Shown in pieces: positions 25,399 to 37,419 of a stretch of 64,000 nucleotides of DNA. Within the stretch, counting starts at the first letter, position 1, and each line of letters begins with the position of its first letter. A model generated the notes under the pieces. It was not told the DNA's origin. It searched no databases and saw nothing but the letters and a program-made list of their open reading frames with translations. The DNA is from Pseudomonas prosekii (lineage in GTDB: Bacteria; Pseudomonadota; Gammaproteobacteria; Pseudomonadales; Pseudomonadaceae). The stretch lies in assembly GCF_900105155.1 (NCBI RefSeq), contig NZ_LT629762.1, positions 3,803,501-3,867,500 of the forward strand. Direction: 5' to 3'. The translations under genes and the position numbers were made by a program.

Positions 25399-25710
25399 TC
25401 AGTTACCGCGCTTGCTGTTGATCTGCCGGAGCCGATTGCCTTCGAAGCGCAGGTATTGGTACATCCCGCCGTTCGGTCCGTAGGTCCACTCCTCGACCTG
25501 AAACTCTTCCCGGCGGTTGGCGCTGCGCTTGTAGCCCAGCAAGTCGCGGCTGACCGGTTCGCCGCACTTCTGCAGCACTTCGCTGGAGCGGTCGCCGACG
25601 CTGATCAACTGGCTGCCACAGCGCAGCGTATCAGCCGCCGCAGCCTGACTGGCTAGCAACGCCAGCGCCAGACTCAGCGCCGGTCCCATCAGCCATCGCG
25701 CGCTCATCAT
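25399..25710 (-). CDS. DUF2845 domain periplasmic protein
   Basis: 103 residues with a signal peptide (LMGPALSLALALLASQAAA) and the DUF2845 core DTLRCGSQLISVGDRSSEVLQKCGEPVSR, which has two cysteines likely to form a disulfide. Function unknown. The start overlaps the stop of the DUF748 gene by four bases (ATGA), so it is coupled to it. An alternative ATG is the next codon. The fold resembles small SmpA/BamE-like domains, which is inference from the GEP motif. Confidence 0.8.
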   Translation of the reverse strand: MMSARWLMGPALSLALALLASQAAAADTLRCGSQLISVGDRSSEVLQKCGEPVSRDLLGYKRSANRREEFQVEEWTYGPNGGMYQYLRFEGNRLRQINSKRGN

Positions 25711-28661
25711 TCGGCGTCCAAATGCATGGGCGTGATCACCCGGCCATCGCTTTCCGCCTGACCGAGTTGCGCGTCGATAAAGTACACACGTTCGTCAGCC
25801 AATTGCGCTTTCTCGACCAGGAAATCCTTGATGCTGCTGGCACGTTCCTGACCCAACTGGCGCAACAGCACTTCGCTGCCGCTCCAGAACTTGATCACTT
25901 CGGCGCGCATTTTCGTCGTACGTTCTTCCTTGCCCAAATCCTTCCATTCCGCCGGCGGCTGAGTCTTCAGGCGCGTGCGGTAAATGCCTTCCAGCAACGG
26001 CGCTTTCTCGGCGTCCGGTACTTCCAGCAGCGAAGCTTGAGCCGGGACTTTATCGCCGCGACGCTGGAGCATCTTGTAATAGTTGTATTGGTATTCGCGT
26101 TCCAGGCGTTGCTCGGCGAGCAATGGGCCGTCGCTGTTTTGCGCGGCGGTGCCTTCGATCTCCAGGCGCAGCGCCGGACGTTCCTTGAGCGCGCTGGCGA
26201 GTTTGACCAGCGAGGCCTCGGCGTCCTTGCTCAATTCGCTCGAACCCGGCGCAAACGAAACAGTGCCGAGGTCTTGCGAACCGCCGCCGCTGATCAATCC
26301 GCCAATCATCTTGAACGGCGCCGCAGCAGCCTTGACGAGCAGGTTGCGCAGGGTCTGCCAGACAATCGGCATCACGCTGAACTGCGGATTGTTGAGGTCG
26401 CCGGTCACCGGCAATTCGATGGAAATCTTGCCGTCGACATCCTTGAGCAACGCGATTGCCAGTTTCAGCGGCAGGCTCACGGCGTCCGGGCTGTCGACTT
26501 TTTCGCCGAGTTGCAGTTGTTCGACCACTACTTTGTTTTCAGCCTTCAACTGACCTTTGGTGATCAGGTAATGCAGGTCGAGATTGAGTCGCCCCTTGCG
26601 GATGCGGTAACCGGCGAACTTGCCGGAGTAGGGCGTCAGCGTCGTCAGTTCGACCCGTTTGAAACTGGTCGCGATGTCGAGGCTGGCCATCGGGTCGAAC
26701 GGGTTGACCGCCCCTTTGATGGTGACCGGCGCGTAGCGGTCGACCTTGCCTTTGATGTCGACCGTGGCCGGTTTCCCCTGGCGGCTGTCGATGGTGCCGA
26801 TCGCACCGTTGAGCTGCTGCACCGCCGTGGCAAAGTTCGGCGTCAGGCTGAAGTCGGCGAAGTTCGCCGAGCCGTCATTGATCGCCACGCCGCCCACGCG
26901 AATCGCCAGCGCTTTGTCCTTGCCCGCCGCCGGTTTCGCTGCAGCGGTTTTGCCCGCGGAATCGGCCGGTTGCGGCACCAGCAAATCGTCGACGTTGGTG
27001 GTGCGGTCGTCGTTGATCATGAAGCGCACGTAGGGTTGAAACAGGTTGACCTTGTCGATCGACAGGCTGTCGCCGTGTTGATAATTCAGGCCTTCGAGCA
27101 CCAACTGCTGCCATTTCAGGAAGTCGCGGGTTTTCAGGGTGTCGAGCGTGTGCAATTGATCGACCTGGGCACGGCCGGTCACGCTGAACGCCAGCGGCTC
27201 GGTGCTTTTCAGATCGACCGCGAGGTCACTGCCGAGCATGCCGCTGCGCAGTTCCAGGCGAATGAACGGGGTGATGTAGGACTGCGCGACGCGCAGGTCG
27301 ATGTCTTTGGTCTGCACATTCAGCTTAGCGCTGACCGGCGCGAGATTGACCTGGCCGTCTGCGGTGATCTTGCCTTGCTTGCCGACGCCGGTGTCGAGCT
27401 TGAGCTTGAAAGGCGAGCCGTTGAGGCTGTCGAAATTTTGCAGGTCGAGGTTCAGCGGGCCGACTTCCAACGGCACCGGCGGCTGCGCCTTGCGGTCCTC
27501 CAGATGCACCTGATAATTGCGCAGTTGCACATCTTTGAGCAGCACTTGCCACGGTTTGCTCGGCGCGGCGGCGGCTGGCGGTGGTGAATCGGCAGCGGCC
27601 GGGGCGTTGGCGGGTTCAGCCTTGGCTTTGGCGGCGGCTTTCGACGGCTGGCTGGCGAACAGTTTCTGCCAGTCGAGTTGGCCATCGGCTTCCAGCGCTG
27701 CCCAGGTTTCGAGTTTGTTGCTGCGGATCTTGCCGACCACCACTTGTTGCTTGGCCAGATCGATGCTGGTGTCGCTGACGTCGAGGCGTTCCAGACGCAC
27801 CAGCGGCCGACCGTCCGGGGCATTGATGGCGAACGGCGCAACGCTGACCGCAACGTTGTTCAGTTGCAGCTCGGTTTCCTTGGCGAGGTTGAGCTTGTAG
27901 TCAGTGCTCAGGTTCAGCACGCCGTTTTCCAGGGCCAGCGGCAGCGCATCGCGCACATATGGCCACCAGACTTTCATCTGCCCGTCGGTGACTTTCAACT
28001 TACCTTCGGAAGCAATCGGGATCAGGCTGAAATTGCCGGTCCAGTCGATTTGCCCACCTTCCGGCCCCGCCGCGACCAGGGTCATGTCGGCGTTGTCGTC
28101 GGGCAGGGTGCTGAGGTTTTTCAGCTCGAAATCGAGTTTGTCGTAGAGGAATTCGATCGGCTCGCTCGGGCGCGCGTCCTGAAAATGCACGTAGCCGCCG
28201 GCCAGTCTGATGCGCTCGACACGTAGCGGGAACGGCTTGGCATTCGGGTCGGCGGGCGTTGGTTCGCTGGCGGGGATTTTGAACAGGCCCAGCAGATTGA
28301 GCTTGCCGTCCTTGCCGAAGAGGATTTCCGTTTTGGGTTTGTCCAGTTCGATGTCGGAGAGGTGCAGCGCTTTGGTCCAGAGACTGTCGAGTTGCAGGTT
28401 GGCGTATAGCCGTTCGAAGCCGACCTGCTCCTTGCCCGGTTCGCCGATGATCAGGCCCCACAAGGTCACTTCAAGGCTGAACGGATTGAGTTCGATCCGC
28501 TGAATATGCGCAGGGGTCGTCGCGTAATTGGCCAACTGCTGGTTGGCGATGCGCAGGGCAATGCCCGGCAAAATCAGAAATCCCAGCAGGCTGTAGAGGG
28601 CCAGCGCAGTCAACAGGGCGCCGAGAGCGCGAATCAATCCTTTGGGCATGTGCGGCTTCAT
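25707..28661 (-). CDS. DUF748 (AsmA/TamB-like) envelope protein
   Basis: 984 residues. One N-terminal transmembrane helix (LIRALGALLTALALYSLLGFLILPGIAL) is followed by a long beta-rich periplasmic region of the DUF748 type, related to AsmA-like lipid-transfer bridge proteins. A low-complexity Ala/Pro/Lys linker is near residues 340-370. The C-terminal domain (VSFAPGSSELSKDAEASLVKLASALKERPALRLEIEGTAA) resembles an OmpA-type peptidoglycan-binding fold, though the usual TD.G motif is altered. Likely role in envelope lipid homeostasis, inferred from family. It is in an operon with the DUF2845 gene. Confidence 0.85.
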   Translation of the reverse strand: MKPHMPKGLIRALGALLTALALYSLLGFLILPGIALRIANQQLANYATTPAHIQRIELNPFSLEVTLWGLIIGEPGKEQVGFERLYANLQLDSLWTKALHLSDIELDKPKTEILFGKDGKLNLLGLFKIPASEPTPADPNAKPFPLRVERIRLAGGYVHFQDARPSEPIEFLYDKLDFELKNLSTLPDDNADMTLVAAGPEGGQIDWTGNFSLIPIASEGKLKVTDGQMKVWWPYVRDALPLALENGVLNLSTDYKLNLAKETELQLNNVAVSVAPFAINAPDGRPLVRLERLDVSDTSIDLAKQQVVVGKIRSNKLETWAALEADGQLDWQKLFASQPSKAAAKAKAEPANAPAAADSPPPAAAAPSKPWQVLLKDVQLRNYQVHLEDRKAQPPVPLEVGPLNLDLQNFDSLNGSPFKLKLDTGVGKQGKITADGQVNLAPVSAKLNVQTKDIDLRVAQSYITPFIRLELRSGMLGSDLAVDLKSTEPLAFSVTGRAQVDQLHTLDTLKTRDFLKWQQLVLEGLNYQHGDSLSIDKVNLFQPYVRFMINDDRTTNVDDLLVPQPADSAGKTAAAKPAAGKDKALAIRVGGVAINDGSANFADFSLTPNFATAVQQLNGAIGTIDSRQGKPATVDIKGKVDRYAPVTIKGAVNPFDPMASLDIATSFKRVELTTLTPYSGKFAGYRIRKGRLNLDLHYLITKGQLKAENKVVVEQLQLGEKVDSPDAVSLPLKLAIALLKDVDGKISIELPVTGDLNNPQFSVMPIVWQTLRNLLVKAAAAPFKMIGGLISGGGSQDLGTVSFAPGSSELSKDAEASLVKLASALKERPALRLEIEGTAAQNSDGPLLAEQRLEREYQYNYYKMLQRRGDKVPAQASLLEVPDAEKAPLLEGIYRTRLKTQPPAEWKDLGKEERTTKMRAEVIKFWSGSEVLLRQLGQERASSIKDFLVEKAQLADERVYFIDAQLGQAESDGRVITPMHLDAE

Positions 28662-28767
28662 ATGTCTGATCGGAGTGCCTTGGAGTATGGCACGCGATTT
28701 CGGTTCCGAAGTGATCGCCGTTGCGCAGGATTGTTCAGCCGGTTGCGTAGGAATACGGACGCGCGGT

Positions 28768-29784
28768 TCAGAGTTGCAGAATCAGCGTCTTCAGCGGTGG
28801 CTGCTGATCCAGCGACGGGAAGTCCGCGCCCGGGGTCATCACCGACCATTCACGCACCGGACGCCCAGCCTTCTCGGCGCAACGCAGCACCTGTTCGCGC
28901 CAGTCATCCATGCTGACTTTCGCCAGATTGTTGCAGCAGATCAGCACGCCATTGTCAGCAGTGGTCAGCAGCGCAGGCTTGAGCAGGCTCTGATAGTCGC
29001 GCAGCAGGTCGACGGTGCCGAACGCGCTCTTGGCCCAGGCCGGCGGGTCTAACAGCACCAGATCGTACTGACGCTGTTCCAGACGTTCGTAGCTCGGCAG
29101 TTTGTGCCCGCGCCGCTGGCTGATCGGCAGGCCGGCCAGTTGGCGGATCGCCGGGAAGTAATCGGATTGAATAAATTGCATGGCCGGCAGCTGCGGATTG
29201 AGCAGACCGTTTTCGCGACCGACCGCGAGGTTACCTTCGGCAAAGTCGAGGTTGCACACTTCGCTGGCGCCACCGGCCGCTGCACTCAGGCCGACGCCGC
29301 AGGTGTAGGCGAACAGGTTGAGCACGCTTTTGTTGTGGCTGTGCTGTTTGACCCAGCCGCGGGTGTTGCGCAAGTCGAGGAACAGCAGCGGATCTTGCCC
29401 GGCGTGACGCCCGCGGACCCGATAGTTGAGGCCCCATTCGTGGCCGATCAGGTCTTGCAGCGCGGCGTCGTCGGCGCGGTACACGGTGTCTTCGCGGTCG
29501 ATGCGCGAATTGCCCCGCGAGCGGTCGTTGTAGACCAGCAGGGTTTCGAAGCCCAAGTGTTGATTGATTGTTTGGTGGATGTGCAGCAGCGCGTCACGTT
29601 CCAGCGCCTGGTGGAAACTTTGCACCAGCAATTGCGGGCCGTAGCGGTCGATGGTCAGGCCGCCGGCGCCTTCCTGGCTGCCATGAAACAGGCGATAGCA
29701 GTCGGTGCCTTGCTGATGCAGTTCGGCCAGCAGGTCCTGGCGATGATCGAGGGCGGCGCGCAGCGCCTGATTCAAGGAAGACAT
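28768..29784 (-). CDS. Class I SAM-dependent rRNA methyltransferase (RlmI-like)
   Basis: 338 residues. The middle part resembles the RlmI/YccW cytosine-C5 methyltransferase group (FHGSQEGAGGLTIDRYGPQLLVQSF; LDLRNTRGWVKQHSHNKSVLNLFAYTCGVGLSAAAGGA for SAM binding; DLVLLDPPAWAKS as the catalytic motif IV). The N-terminal PUA domain of RlmI appears to be absent. Probable substrate is 23S rRNA, but the position is not determinable. The ATG at 29784 is used; further upstream the frame runs into a REP element. Confidence 0.85.
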   Translation of the reverse strand: MSSLNQALRAALDHRQDLLAELHQQGTDCYRLFHGSQEGAGGLTIDRYGPQLLVQSFHQALERDALLHIHQTINQHLGFETLLVYNDRSRGNSRIDREDTVYRADDAALQDLIGHEWGLNYRVRGRHAGQDPLLFLDLRNTRGWVKQHSHNKSVLNLFAYTCGVGLSAAAGGASEVCNLDFAEGNLAVGRENGLLNPQLPAMQFIQSDYFPAIRQLAGLPISQRRGHKLPSYERLEQRQYDLVLLDPPAWAKSAFGTVDLLRDYQSLLKPALLTTADNGVLICCNNLAKVSMDDWREQVLRCAEKAGRPVREWSVMTPGADFPSLDQQPPLKTLILQL

Positions 29785-29828
29785 GCTGGGCGCCTTGCAG
29801 GATGAAGTAATTTGGCGCGGGAGTTTAA

Positions 29829-29945
29829 CACTGTGGTGAGGGGGCTTGCCCCCGTTCCAGTGCGCAGCACTGGCAGATTTCAGTAACACCGCAGATTTTG
29901 TGGCCGCTTTGCAGCCCAACGGGGGCAAGCCCCCTCGCCACAAGG
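29829..29945. repeat. Paired inverted repeat, G/C-block REP variant
   Basis: The arms at 29833-29858 (GTGAGGGGGCTTGCCCCCGTT) and 29916-29943 are inverted copies around about 57 bases. The core GGGGGCTTGCCCCC differs from the GCGAGC...GCTCGC cores elsewhere in the window, so it is a distinct REP subclass. It lies between two minus-strand genes. Confidence 0.8.
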
Positions 29946-29952
29946 TTATCGG

Positions 29953-30825
29953 TCAGTTCAGCAACCCCATGCGCCGCTTCGCTCGTTGCACCGAACCGTT
30001 GCGCATGGCCCAGCGCAGCATTGGCGCGCTGCGTTTGACGCTGGCGCGGATCAACTGGCGTTGCAGCGGGTTCTGATGCACGCCGAGCATATCGCTCGCC
30101 CAATCCGGCAGCAGGTCGATGCCGGCCTGCATCATCATCCCGCCAAACGGCTTGGCCATGCGGCTGGGCGCGGGCGCGTTCAGGAGCAAGCGCAACACCT
30201 CGCGACTGCGGGCGTCGCACAACAATTGTGGGCGAATACGTTGCAGATAATCGGCGATTGCCTGCCGGCTCTTCGGCACATTGCGCGCACCGAGGCGCTC
30301 GGCGATCACGGCGATTTCCGCGTAATAACGATCCTGGTCCGCCAGTGACAGCTGCGGATTGCGGTAACGCAAATGCGCGCCGAGAAAGTTGCTGACCTCG
30401 GCCACGTGCACCCACGTCAGCAAGTCCGGATCGCTCGCCGCGTACGGGCGGCCATCCGCCGCGGTGCCGGTCACTTGCAGGTGAATGGTGCGCACTTTCT
30501 CGATCAGCCAGTCGGCGTCCCTGCGTGAACCAAAAGTAGTCCCGGCGATGAACTGACTGGTGCGCCGCAAGCGCCCGAGCATGTCCTGGCGAAAATTCGA
30601 GTGATCCCAAACCCCGGCCAACGCCAATGGATGCAGGGCTTGCAGCATCAGCGCAGTGATCCCGCCGATGAGCATGCTGGTGAAATCGCCATGCACCTGC
30701 CAACTCACCGAATCGGGGCCGAACAGTCCGGGATCGCCCTTGGGGTTTTCCAGATCAAGTTTGCCCAGCGACAACCCGGTCAGGCTCATTAGCTGGTTTT
30801 CGATGCGTGTACGAATGAATTCCAT
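29953..30825 (-). CDS. MpaB-family (DUF2236) oxygenase-like protein
   Basis: 290 residues of the DUF2236/MpaB'/Lcp-like family: FGPDSVSWQVHGDFTSMLIGGITALMLQALHPLALAGVWDHSNF, then TIHLQVTGTAADGRPYAASDPDLLTWVHVAEVSNFL. Members bind heme and include a latex-clearing protein and mycophenolic acid MpaB'; the His in LHPLALAGVWDHS and the following arginines are the conserved positions. The substrate in Pseudomonas is unknown. It is a stand-alone gene between acsA and the methyltransferase gene. Confidence 0.8.
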   Translation of the reverse strand: MEFIRTRIENQLMSLTGLSLGKLDLENPKGDPGLFGPDSVSWQVHGDFTSMLIGGITALMLQALHPLALAGVWDHSNFRQDMLGRLRRTSQFIAGTTFGSRRDADWLIEKVRTIHLQVTGTAADGRPYAASDPDLLTWVHVAEVSNFLGAHLRYRNPQLSLADQDRYYAEIAVIAERLGARNVPKSRQAIADYLQRIRPQLLCDARSREVLRLLLNAPAPSRMAKPFGGMMMQAGIDLLPDWASDMLGVHQNPLQRQLIRASVKRSAPMLRWAMRNGSVQRAKRRMGLLN

Positions 30826-30840
30826 GGCAACTCAGTGGCG

Positions 30841-30871
30841 AAAAAAAGGCGCGGCCAGCAGTGGCCGCGCA
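30841..30871 (-). terminator. Terminator of acsA
   Basis: The perfect 9-bp stem GCGCGGCCA/TGGCCGCGC is followed on the minus strand by a run of T residues. It is about 20 bases past the acsA stop. Confidence 0.93.
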
Positions 30872-30891
30872 GACTTTTTGAAACAAGCGAT

Positions 30892-32829
<1,938 letters not shown>

Positions 32830-32911
32830 GACGGTTCCTTATTCTTGTTTTGCGACAAGGATAAAGATGCGCCGAGTGAAGAAAGGGATCAAGAGCGCCG
32901 ACAAACGAGCC

Positions 32912-33006
32912 TTGTAGGAGCAAAGCTTGCTCGCGATGGCGTCAGGTCAGCCAACATTAATGCTGAATGACCCACCGCAATCGCGGGCAAGCCTTGTTCC
33001 TACAGG
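32912..33006. repeat. Paired REP element between pgi and acsA
   Basis: The inverted arms at 32912-32940 (TTGTAGGAGCAAAGCTTGCT) and 32977-33006 bracket about 36 bases. The right arm is diverged (GCGGGCAAGCCTTGTTCC). It begins within 100 bases of the acsA start, so it overlaps the upstream region of that gene. Confidence 0.8.
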
Positions 33007-33016
33007 ATTCGGAGCG

Positions 33017-34681
33017 TTAGCCGCGGTGACGGCCGCGGAAGTAGTTGATCAGGCCTTGGGTTGAAGCGTCGTCAGCCGGGGTTTCTTCGCTGCCGACCAA
33101 ACGGTTGTAGACGCCTTTGCCCAGCTCTTTACCCAGCTCCACGCCCCACTGGTCGAAGGCGTTGATGCCCCAGACCACGCTTTGCACGAAGACTTTGTGT
33201 TCGTACATCGCCACCAGTGCGCCGAGACGACGCGGGCTGATGCGCTCGACCACCAAGGTGTTGCTCGGACGGTTGCCCGGGATCACCTTGTGCGGAGCGA
33301 CTTTGTGCACTTCTTCTTCGCTCACGCCTTTGTCGCGCAACTCGGCTTCGGCTTCGGCCAGGGTCTTGCCCAGCATCAGCGCCTGGCTCTGCGACAGGCA
33401 GTTGGCATACAGCCACTGGTGGTGGTCGGCCACCGGGTTGAAGCTGACAATCGGCACAATGAAATCGGCCGGGATCAGTTGGGTGCCTTGGTGCAGCAAC
33501 TGGTGATAAGCGTGCTGACCGTTGCAACCGACGCCGCCCCAGATCACCGGGCCGGTATCGGTGGACACCGGCGTGCCGTCCTGGCGCACGCTCTTGCCGT
33601 TGGATTCCATGTCCAACTGTTGCAAATGCTTGGTGATGTTGCGCAGGTAATGGTCGTACGGCAGGATCGCGTGGCTCTGCGCGCCCCAGAAGTTGCCGTA
33701 CCAGACGCCGAGCAAGGCCAGCAGCACCGGCATGTTCTGCTCGAACGGCGCGCTCTGGAAATGCTGGTCCATGGTGTAGGCACCGGAGAGCAGTTCCTTG
33801 AAGTTCGACATGCCGATGGCCAAAGCAATCGGCAAACCGATGGCCGACCACAGCGAGTAACGACCGCCGACCCAGTCCCACATCGGGAAGATGTTTTCTT
33901 CACGAATACCGAACGCCACAGCCGCCGCGTTGTTGCTCGATACGGCGATGAAGTGACGATACAGCTCGGCTTCCGAACCGCCCTGAGCCAGATACCAGGC
34001 GCGAGCGGCCTGGGCATTTTTCAGGGTTTCGAGGGTGTTGAAAGATTTCGACGAAACGATAAACAGCGTGGTCTCGGCGCGCAGCTTCATGGTCAGTTCG
34101 TGGAACTCACTGCCATCGATGTTCGCCAGGTAATGGCAGCGAACGCCTTTTTGCGCGTAGGACAACAGCGCTTCGGAGACCAGCTCCGGGCCGAGGAACG
34201 AACCACCGATGCCGATGTTGACCACGTCGGTGATCGGCTTCTCGGTGTAACCGCGCCAGAGACCATCGTGGATGCGGCCCACGAGGTCAGTGATCTGGTT
34301 CAGCACCTTGTGCACTTCGGGCATCACGTTGACGCCGTTGACCGACAACTTGTCGCCCACCGGACGACGCAAAGCGGTGTGCAGCGCCGGACGGCCTTCG
34401 GAAGAGTTGACGATTTCGCCGTCAAACAACGCTTTGATCGCGCCTTTGAGGTCGACTTCGTTAGCCAGGCCCACCAGCAGGTCGCGGGTCTCGGCGTTGA
34501 TCAGGTTTTTCGAGTAATCGAGAAACAGACCGCAGCTGCTGAGGGTGAATTGAGTGAAGCGCTGCGGGTCGGCATTGAAGGCTTCGCGCATGCTGAAATC
34601 CTGCATGGCTTGGCGGTGATCTTTCAACGCTTGCCAGGCGGGCAGAGCGGTAACGTCGTGAGGAGTGCGGTAGTACGCCAT
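33017..34681 (-). CDS. pgi: Glucose-6-phosphate isomerase
   Basis: 554 residues; interconverts glucose-6-phosphate and fructose-6-phosphate. Both family signatures are readable: [22 protein letters not shown] (phosphosugar-binding region) and [16 protein letters not shown] near the C-terminus, with [19 protein letters not shown] and the catalytic HxxxYH region [15 protein letters not shown]. In Pseudomonas it acts mainly in the gluconeogenic/Entner-Doudoroff cycle. Confidence 0.97.
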   Translation of the reverse strand: MAYYRTPHDVTALPAWQALKDHRQAMQDFSMREAFNADPQRFTQFTLSSCGLFLDYSKNLINAETRDLLVGLANEVDLKGAIKALFDGEIVNSSEGRPALHTALRRPVGDKLSVNGVNVMPEVHKVLNQITDLVGRIHDGLWRGYTEKPITDVVNIGIGGSFLGPELVSEALLSYAQKGVRCHYLANIDGSEFHELTMKLRAETTLFIVSSKSFNTLETLKNAQAARAWYLAQGGSEAELYRHFIAVSSNNAAAVAFGIREENIFPMWDWVGGRYSLWSAIGLPIALAIGMSNFKELLSGAYTMDQHFQSAPFEQNMPVLLALLGVWYGNFWGAQSHAILPYDHYLRNITKHLQQLDMESNGKSVRQDGTPVSTDTGPVIWGGVGCNGQHAYHQLLHQGTQLIPADFIVPIVSFNPVADHHQWLYANCLSQSQALMLGKTLAEAEAELRDKGVSEEEVHKVAPHKVIPGNRPSNTLVVERISPRRLGALVAMYEHKVFVQSVVWGINAFDQWGVELGKELGKGVYNRLVGSEETPADDASTQGLINYFRGRHRG

Positions 34682-34950
34682 CGCTGCGGTTTTCCTTTTT
34701 ACTTGAACGGCCTTTTGATCACGATAAATCCCGGAGCGCTGCGGTGGGGCGTCCGGTCAACTGCGTCGAGACGATTTCATGGCGCAGGGCGAATACAGTA
34801 AACCTCGCGCTGCGATCTGTCTTGACTTTGTCTGACCCGTTCCCGGTACTTTTTTATACAACGAAGGGAAAAACGTCCGACCAACGGAAGGGGGGACAAT
34901 ACAAAATCCACAGTGGGAGCTTGCTCCCACAGGGAATGGCGTTGCCAGGG
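34682..34950. other. Upstream region of pgi with one single REP-like hairpin
   Basis: The 269-base gap holds the presumed pgi promoter and a single unpaired palindrome at 34911-34931 (GTGGGAGCTTGCTCCCAC), close to the panC stop, where it may act as a terminator. I see no gene and no recognisable operator. Confidence 0.6.
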
Positions 34951-35805
34951 TTATGCGTCGAGGTTCAGGTGCAAGTTGTCGATCAACCGCGTGGTGCCGA
35001 GGAACGCCGCCACCAGAATCACCAGATCGCGATCCTGCGCAGTTGCCGGGCGCAGCGTCAGGGCGTGACGGATTTCCAGATAATCACTGCGCAAACCTGC
35101 CGCTTGCAACTGTTGGACTTGCGCGGCGATCAGCGCCGGATAATCGCGATCACCTTGTTGGATCGCCTCGGCAATCGCCGCCAGTGTGCGATACACCACC
35201 GGCGCCGTGGCGCGTTGTGCTTCGTCGAGAAAACCATTGCGCGAGGACAACGCCAGGCCATCGGCGGCGCGCACGGTCGGTTCGCCGATGATCTGGATCG
35301 GCATGTTCAGGTCGTGCACCAGCGCGCGGATCACTGCCAGTTGCTGAAAGTCTTTCTGGCCAAAGATCGCCAAGTCAGGCTGAACCATGTTGAACAGTTT
35401 GCTGACCACGGTCGCCACGCCTTCGAAATGCCCCGGACGGCTGGCGCCGCACAAGCCTTCGGACAATTGCGGGACGCTGACGCGGGTCTGGCCGGTCATG
35501 CCGTCGGGGTACATTTCTTCAACGGTCGGGGCGAACAACAAGTGGCAACCGGCCTGGAGCAGTTTTTCCTGATCCGCCGCCAGGGTTCGCGGGTATTTGT
35601 CGAGGTCTTCGCCGGCGCCGAATTGCAGCGGGTTGACGAAGATGCTCGCGACCACGAAATCGGCGCGTTGCGCGGCTTTGGTGATCAGCGCGACGTGGCC
35701 GCTGTGCAGGTTGCCCATGGTCGGCACGAAGGCAATGCGCTTGCCTTCACCGCGAGCACGGGCGACGGCGGCGCGCAATTCGCGGACGGTTTTAACAGTG
35801 TTCAT
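34951..35805 (-). CDS. panC: Pantothenate synthetase
   Basis: 284 residues; condenses pantoate and beta-alanine using ATP, the last step of pantothenate synthesis. It belongs to the nucleotidyltransferase class: [16 protein letters not shown] is the HIGH-like motif and [13 protein letters not shown] the KMSKS-like region, with [16 protein letters not shown] between. It overlaps panB by four bases (ATGA), forming a panB-panC operon. A panD gene is not next to it. Confidence 0.97.
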   Translation of the reverse strand: MNTVKTVRELRAAVARARGEGKRIAFVPTMGNLHSGHVALITKAAQRADFVVASIFVNPLQFGAGEDLDKYPRTLAADQEKLLQAGCHLLFAPTVEEMYPDGMTGQTRVSVPQLSEGLCGASRPGHFEGVATVVSKLFNMVQPDLAIFGQKDFQQLAVIRALVHDLNMPIQIIGEPTVRAADGLALSSRNGFLDEAQRATAPVVYRTLAAIAEAIQQGDRDYPALIAAQVQQLQAAGLRSDYLEIRHALTLRPATAQDRDLVILVAAFLGTTRLIDNLHLNLDA

Positions 35806-36602
35806 GCAGAGAATCCGTGTTCGATACCAGGGAAAGTCACCGCTTTGACCTCGGTGACGTAAGCGCCAAGCGCCGCTTGAATGCTGACTTGGCCGGCCAT
35901 GAAGTTCTTCACGAACTTCGGCACGCGGCCGGTGATCGACAGGCCGAGCATGTCGTGCAAGACCAGCACCTGGCCATCGGTGTCACTGCCGGCGCCGATG
36001 CCGATCACCGGGATGCCGACGGCTTGAGTAATTTCCTGCGCCAGTTCGCTCGGCACACATTCGAGCAGCAACATGCTGGCGCCGGCCTGCTCCAGCGCGA
36101 TGGCGTCGGCACGCATCTGCCGCGCCTGGTTCTCGCTGCGGCCCTGGACTTTATAGCCGCCCAGAATGTTCACCGATTGCGGGGTCAGACCCATGTGCGC
36201 GCACACCGGGATGCCGCGCTCGGCGAGCAAGCGAATCGAATCGGCCAGCCACAATGCGCCTTCAACCTTGACCATGTGCGCACCGGCCTGCATCAGCAGG
36301 GCGCTGTTGGCCATGGCTTGTTCGGTGGTCGCGTACGCCATGAACGGCAGGTCGGCGAGGATCAGTGCATCGCTGTTGCCGCGTTTGACGGCGGCGACGT
36401 GGTAGGCCATTTCCGCGGTGGTCACGGGCAGGGTGCTGTCGTGACCTTGCAAAACCATGCCGAGGGAGTCGCCCACCAGCAGCACTTCGACACCGGCCTC
36501 GTTGCAGGCGTGGGCGAAAGTCGCGTCATAGCAGGTCAGCATGGTGATCTTTTCACCTTTCTGCTTGAGGCTCTGGAGCGTGGTCAGGGTGATGGCTGGC
36601 AT
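35802..36602 (-). CDS. panB: 3-methyl-2-oxobutanoate hydroxymethyltransferase
   Basis: 266 residues; transfers a hydroxymethyl group to alpha-ketoisovalerate, the branch point from valine synthesis to pantothenate. Family blocks are [54 protein letters not shown] and [21 protein letters not shown]. It is the first gene of panBC. Its substrate derives from the ilv pathway, encoded at 60067-63350. Confidence 0.97.
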   Translation of the reverse strand: MPAITLTTLQSLKQKGEKITMLTCYDATFAHACNEAGVEVLLVGDSLGMVLQGHDSTLPVTTAEMAYHVAAVKRGNSDALILADLPFMAYATTEQAMANSALLMQAGAHMVKVEGALWLADSIRLLAERGIPVCAHMGLTPQSVNILGGYKVQGRSENQARQMRADAIALEQAGASMLLLECVPSELAQEITQAVGIPVIGIGAGSDTDGQVLVLHDMLGLSITGRVPKFVKNFMAGQVSIQAALGAYVTEVKAVTFPGIEHGFSA

Positions 36603-36924
36603 GTAAGAAATCCTCGTTCAGGCGCTATGGAAACTACTGCGAGTAACGCGCGTGATTCTTCATTTACTCAGGCGCACGGTCTTTTTGTCGTGCTTATAAG
36701 GCCTGGATTGCGCCCTTGGCGCCGCGTTGGCGGCAGCGGGACGCCTATAGTCGTGAGGAGAACTCGGGAAGTCAATTGCGTGTGTTACCGGGTTGTTACG
36801 TGTGGGGTGTTACCGGAGAAATAAACGCCTGTAGGAGCAAAGCTTGCTCGCGATAGCGTCAGGTCAGACAGGATTGGGTCTGAATCCTGGACCGCTATCG
36901 CGAGCAAGCTTTGCTCCTACAGGA
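36603..36924. repeat. panB upstream region and a paired REP element
   Basis: 36603-36828 is the presumed panB promoter region, with no recognisable operator. A highly symmetric REP pair occupies 36829-36923: CTGTAGGAGCAAAGCTTGCT and its reverse complement bracket about 40 bases. It abuts the folK stop, so it may also end folK transcription. Confidence 0.8.
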
Positions 36925-37416
36925 TCAGTGTGCAGTTTGTGGGATGCGTTCGAGGCCGATGAACGGGCAGGCTGCCAGCAGGTCGGTGAGGGTTCTGCCA
37001 TCCGCCAGACGCAAATTCGCTGGCGCCAGTTCGGCCAATGGATAGAGGACAAACGCGCGTTCCTGCAGATGGTAATGCGGGACCTTGAGGCGCGGCTCGT
37101 CGATCAGGCGATCGCCAAACAGCACAATGTCGAGGTCCAGCGTGCGCGGCCCCCAGCGTTCAAGGCGCTCGCGGCCCTGAGCGTTTTCGATGGCTTGCAG
37201 CGCATCGAGCAAGTCCAGCGGCGCGAGTGAACTGTCGAGGGCGGCGACTGCGTTGGTGTAGCGCGGTTGCCCGGGGAGCAGCGAATCACTCTGATAAAAC
37301 GCCGAAACCGCGACCAGTTCGGTGTGCGGCAATTGCGCCAGCGACTCGACGGCGCTGCGCAATTGTTCGGCGGGGTCAGCCAGATTGCTGCCCATGCCGA
37401 TGTAGATGCGTTCCAT
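36925..37416 (-). CDS. folK: 2-amino-4-hydroxy-6-hydroxymethyldihydropteridine pyrophosphokinase
   Basis: 163-residue HPPK of folate synthesis. The opening IYIGMGSNL, the signature RWGPRTLDLDIVLFGD (metal-binding Asp pair) and the VPHYHLQERAFVLYPLAELAP block are all present. The ATG at 37416 is used; a GTG immediately upstream (37419) abuts the pcnB stop and is a possible alternative. The near-zero spacing shows a pcnB-folK operon. Confidence 0.95.
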   Translation of the reverse strand: MERIYIGMGSNLADPAEQLRSAVESLAQLPHTELVAVSAFYQSDSLLPGQPRYTNAVAALDSSLAPLDLLDALQAIENAQGRERLERWGPRTLDLDIVLFGDRLIDEPRLKVPHYHLQERAFVLYPLAELAPANLRLADGRTLTDLLAACPFIGLERIPQTAH

Positions 37417-37419
37417 CAC

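Noticed and set aside
25722..27587. 621-codon plus-strand frame opposite the DUF748 gene
   Set aside because: No recognisable domain; the minus strand carries a coherent secreted protein with transmembrane anchor.
29825..30703. 292-codon minus-strand frame overlapping the MpaB-like gene in another frame
   Set aside because: It reads through a REP element and lacks any family character; the 29953-30825 frame matches DUF2236.
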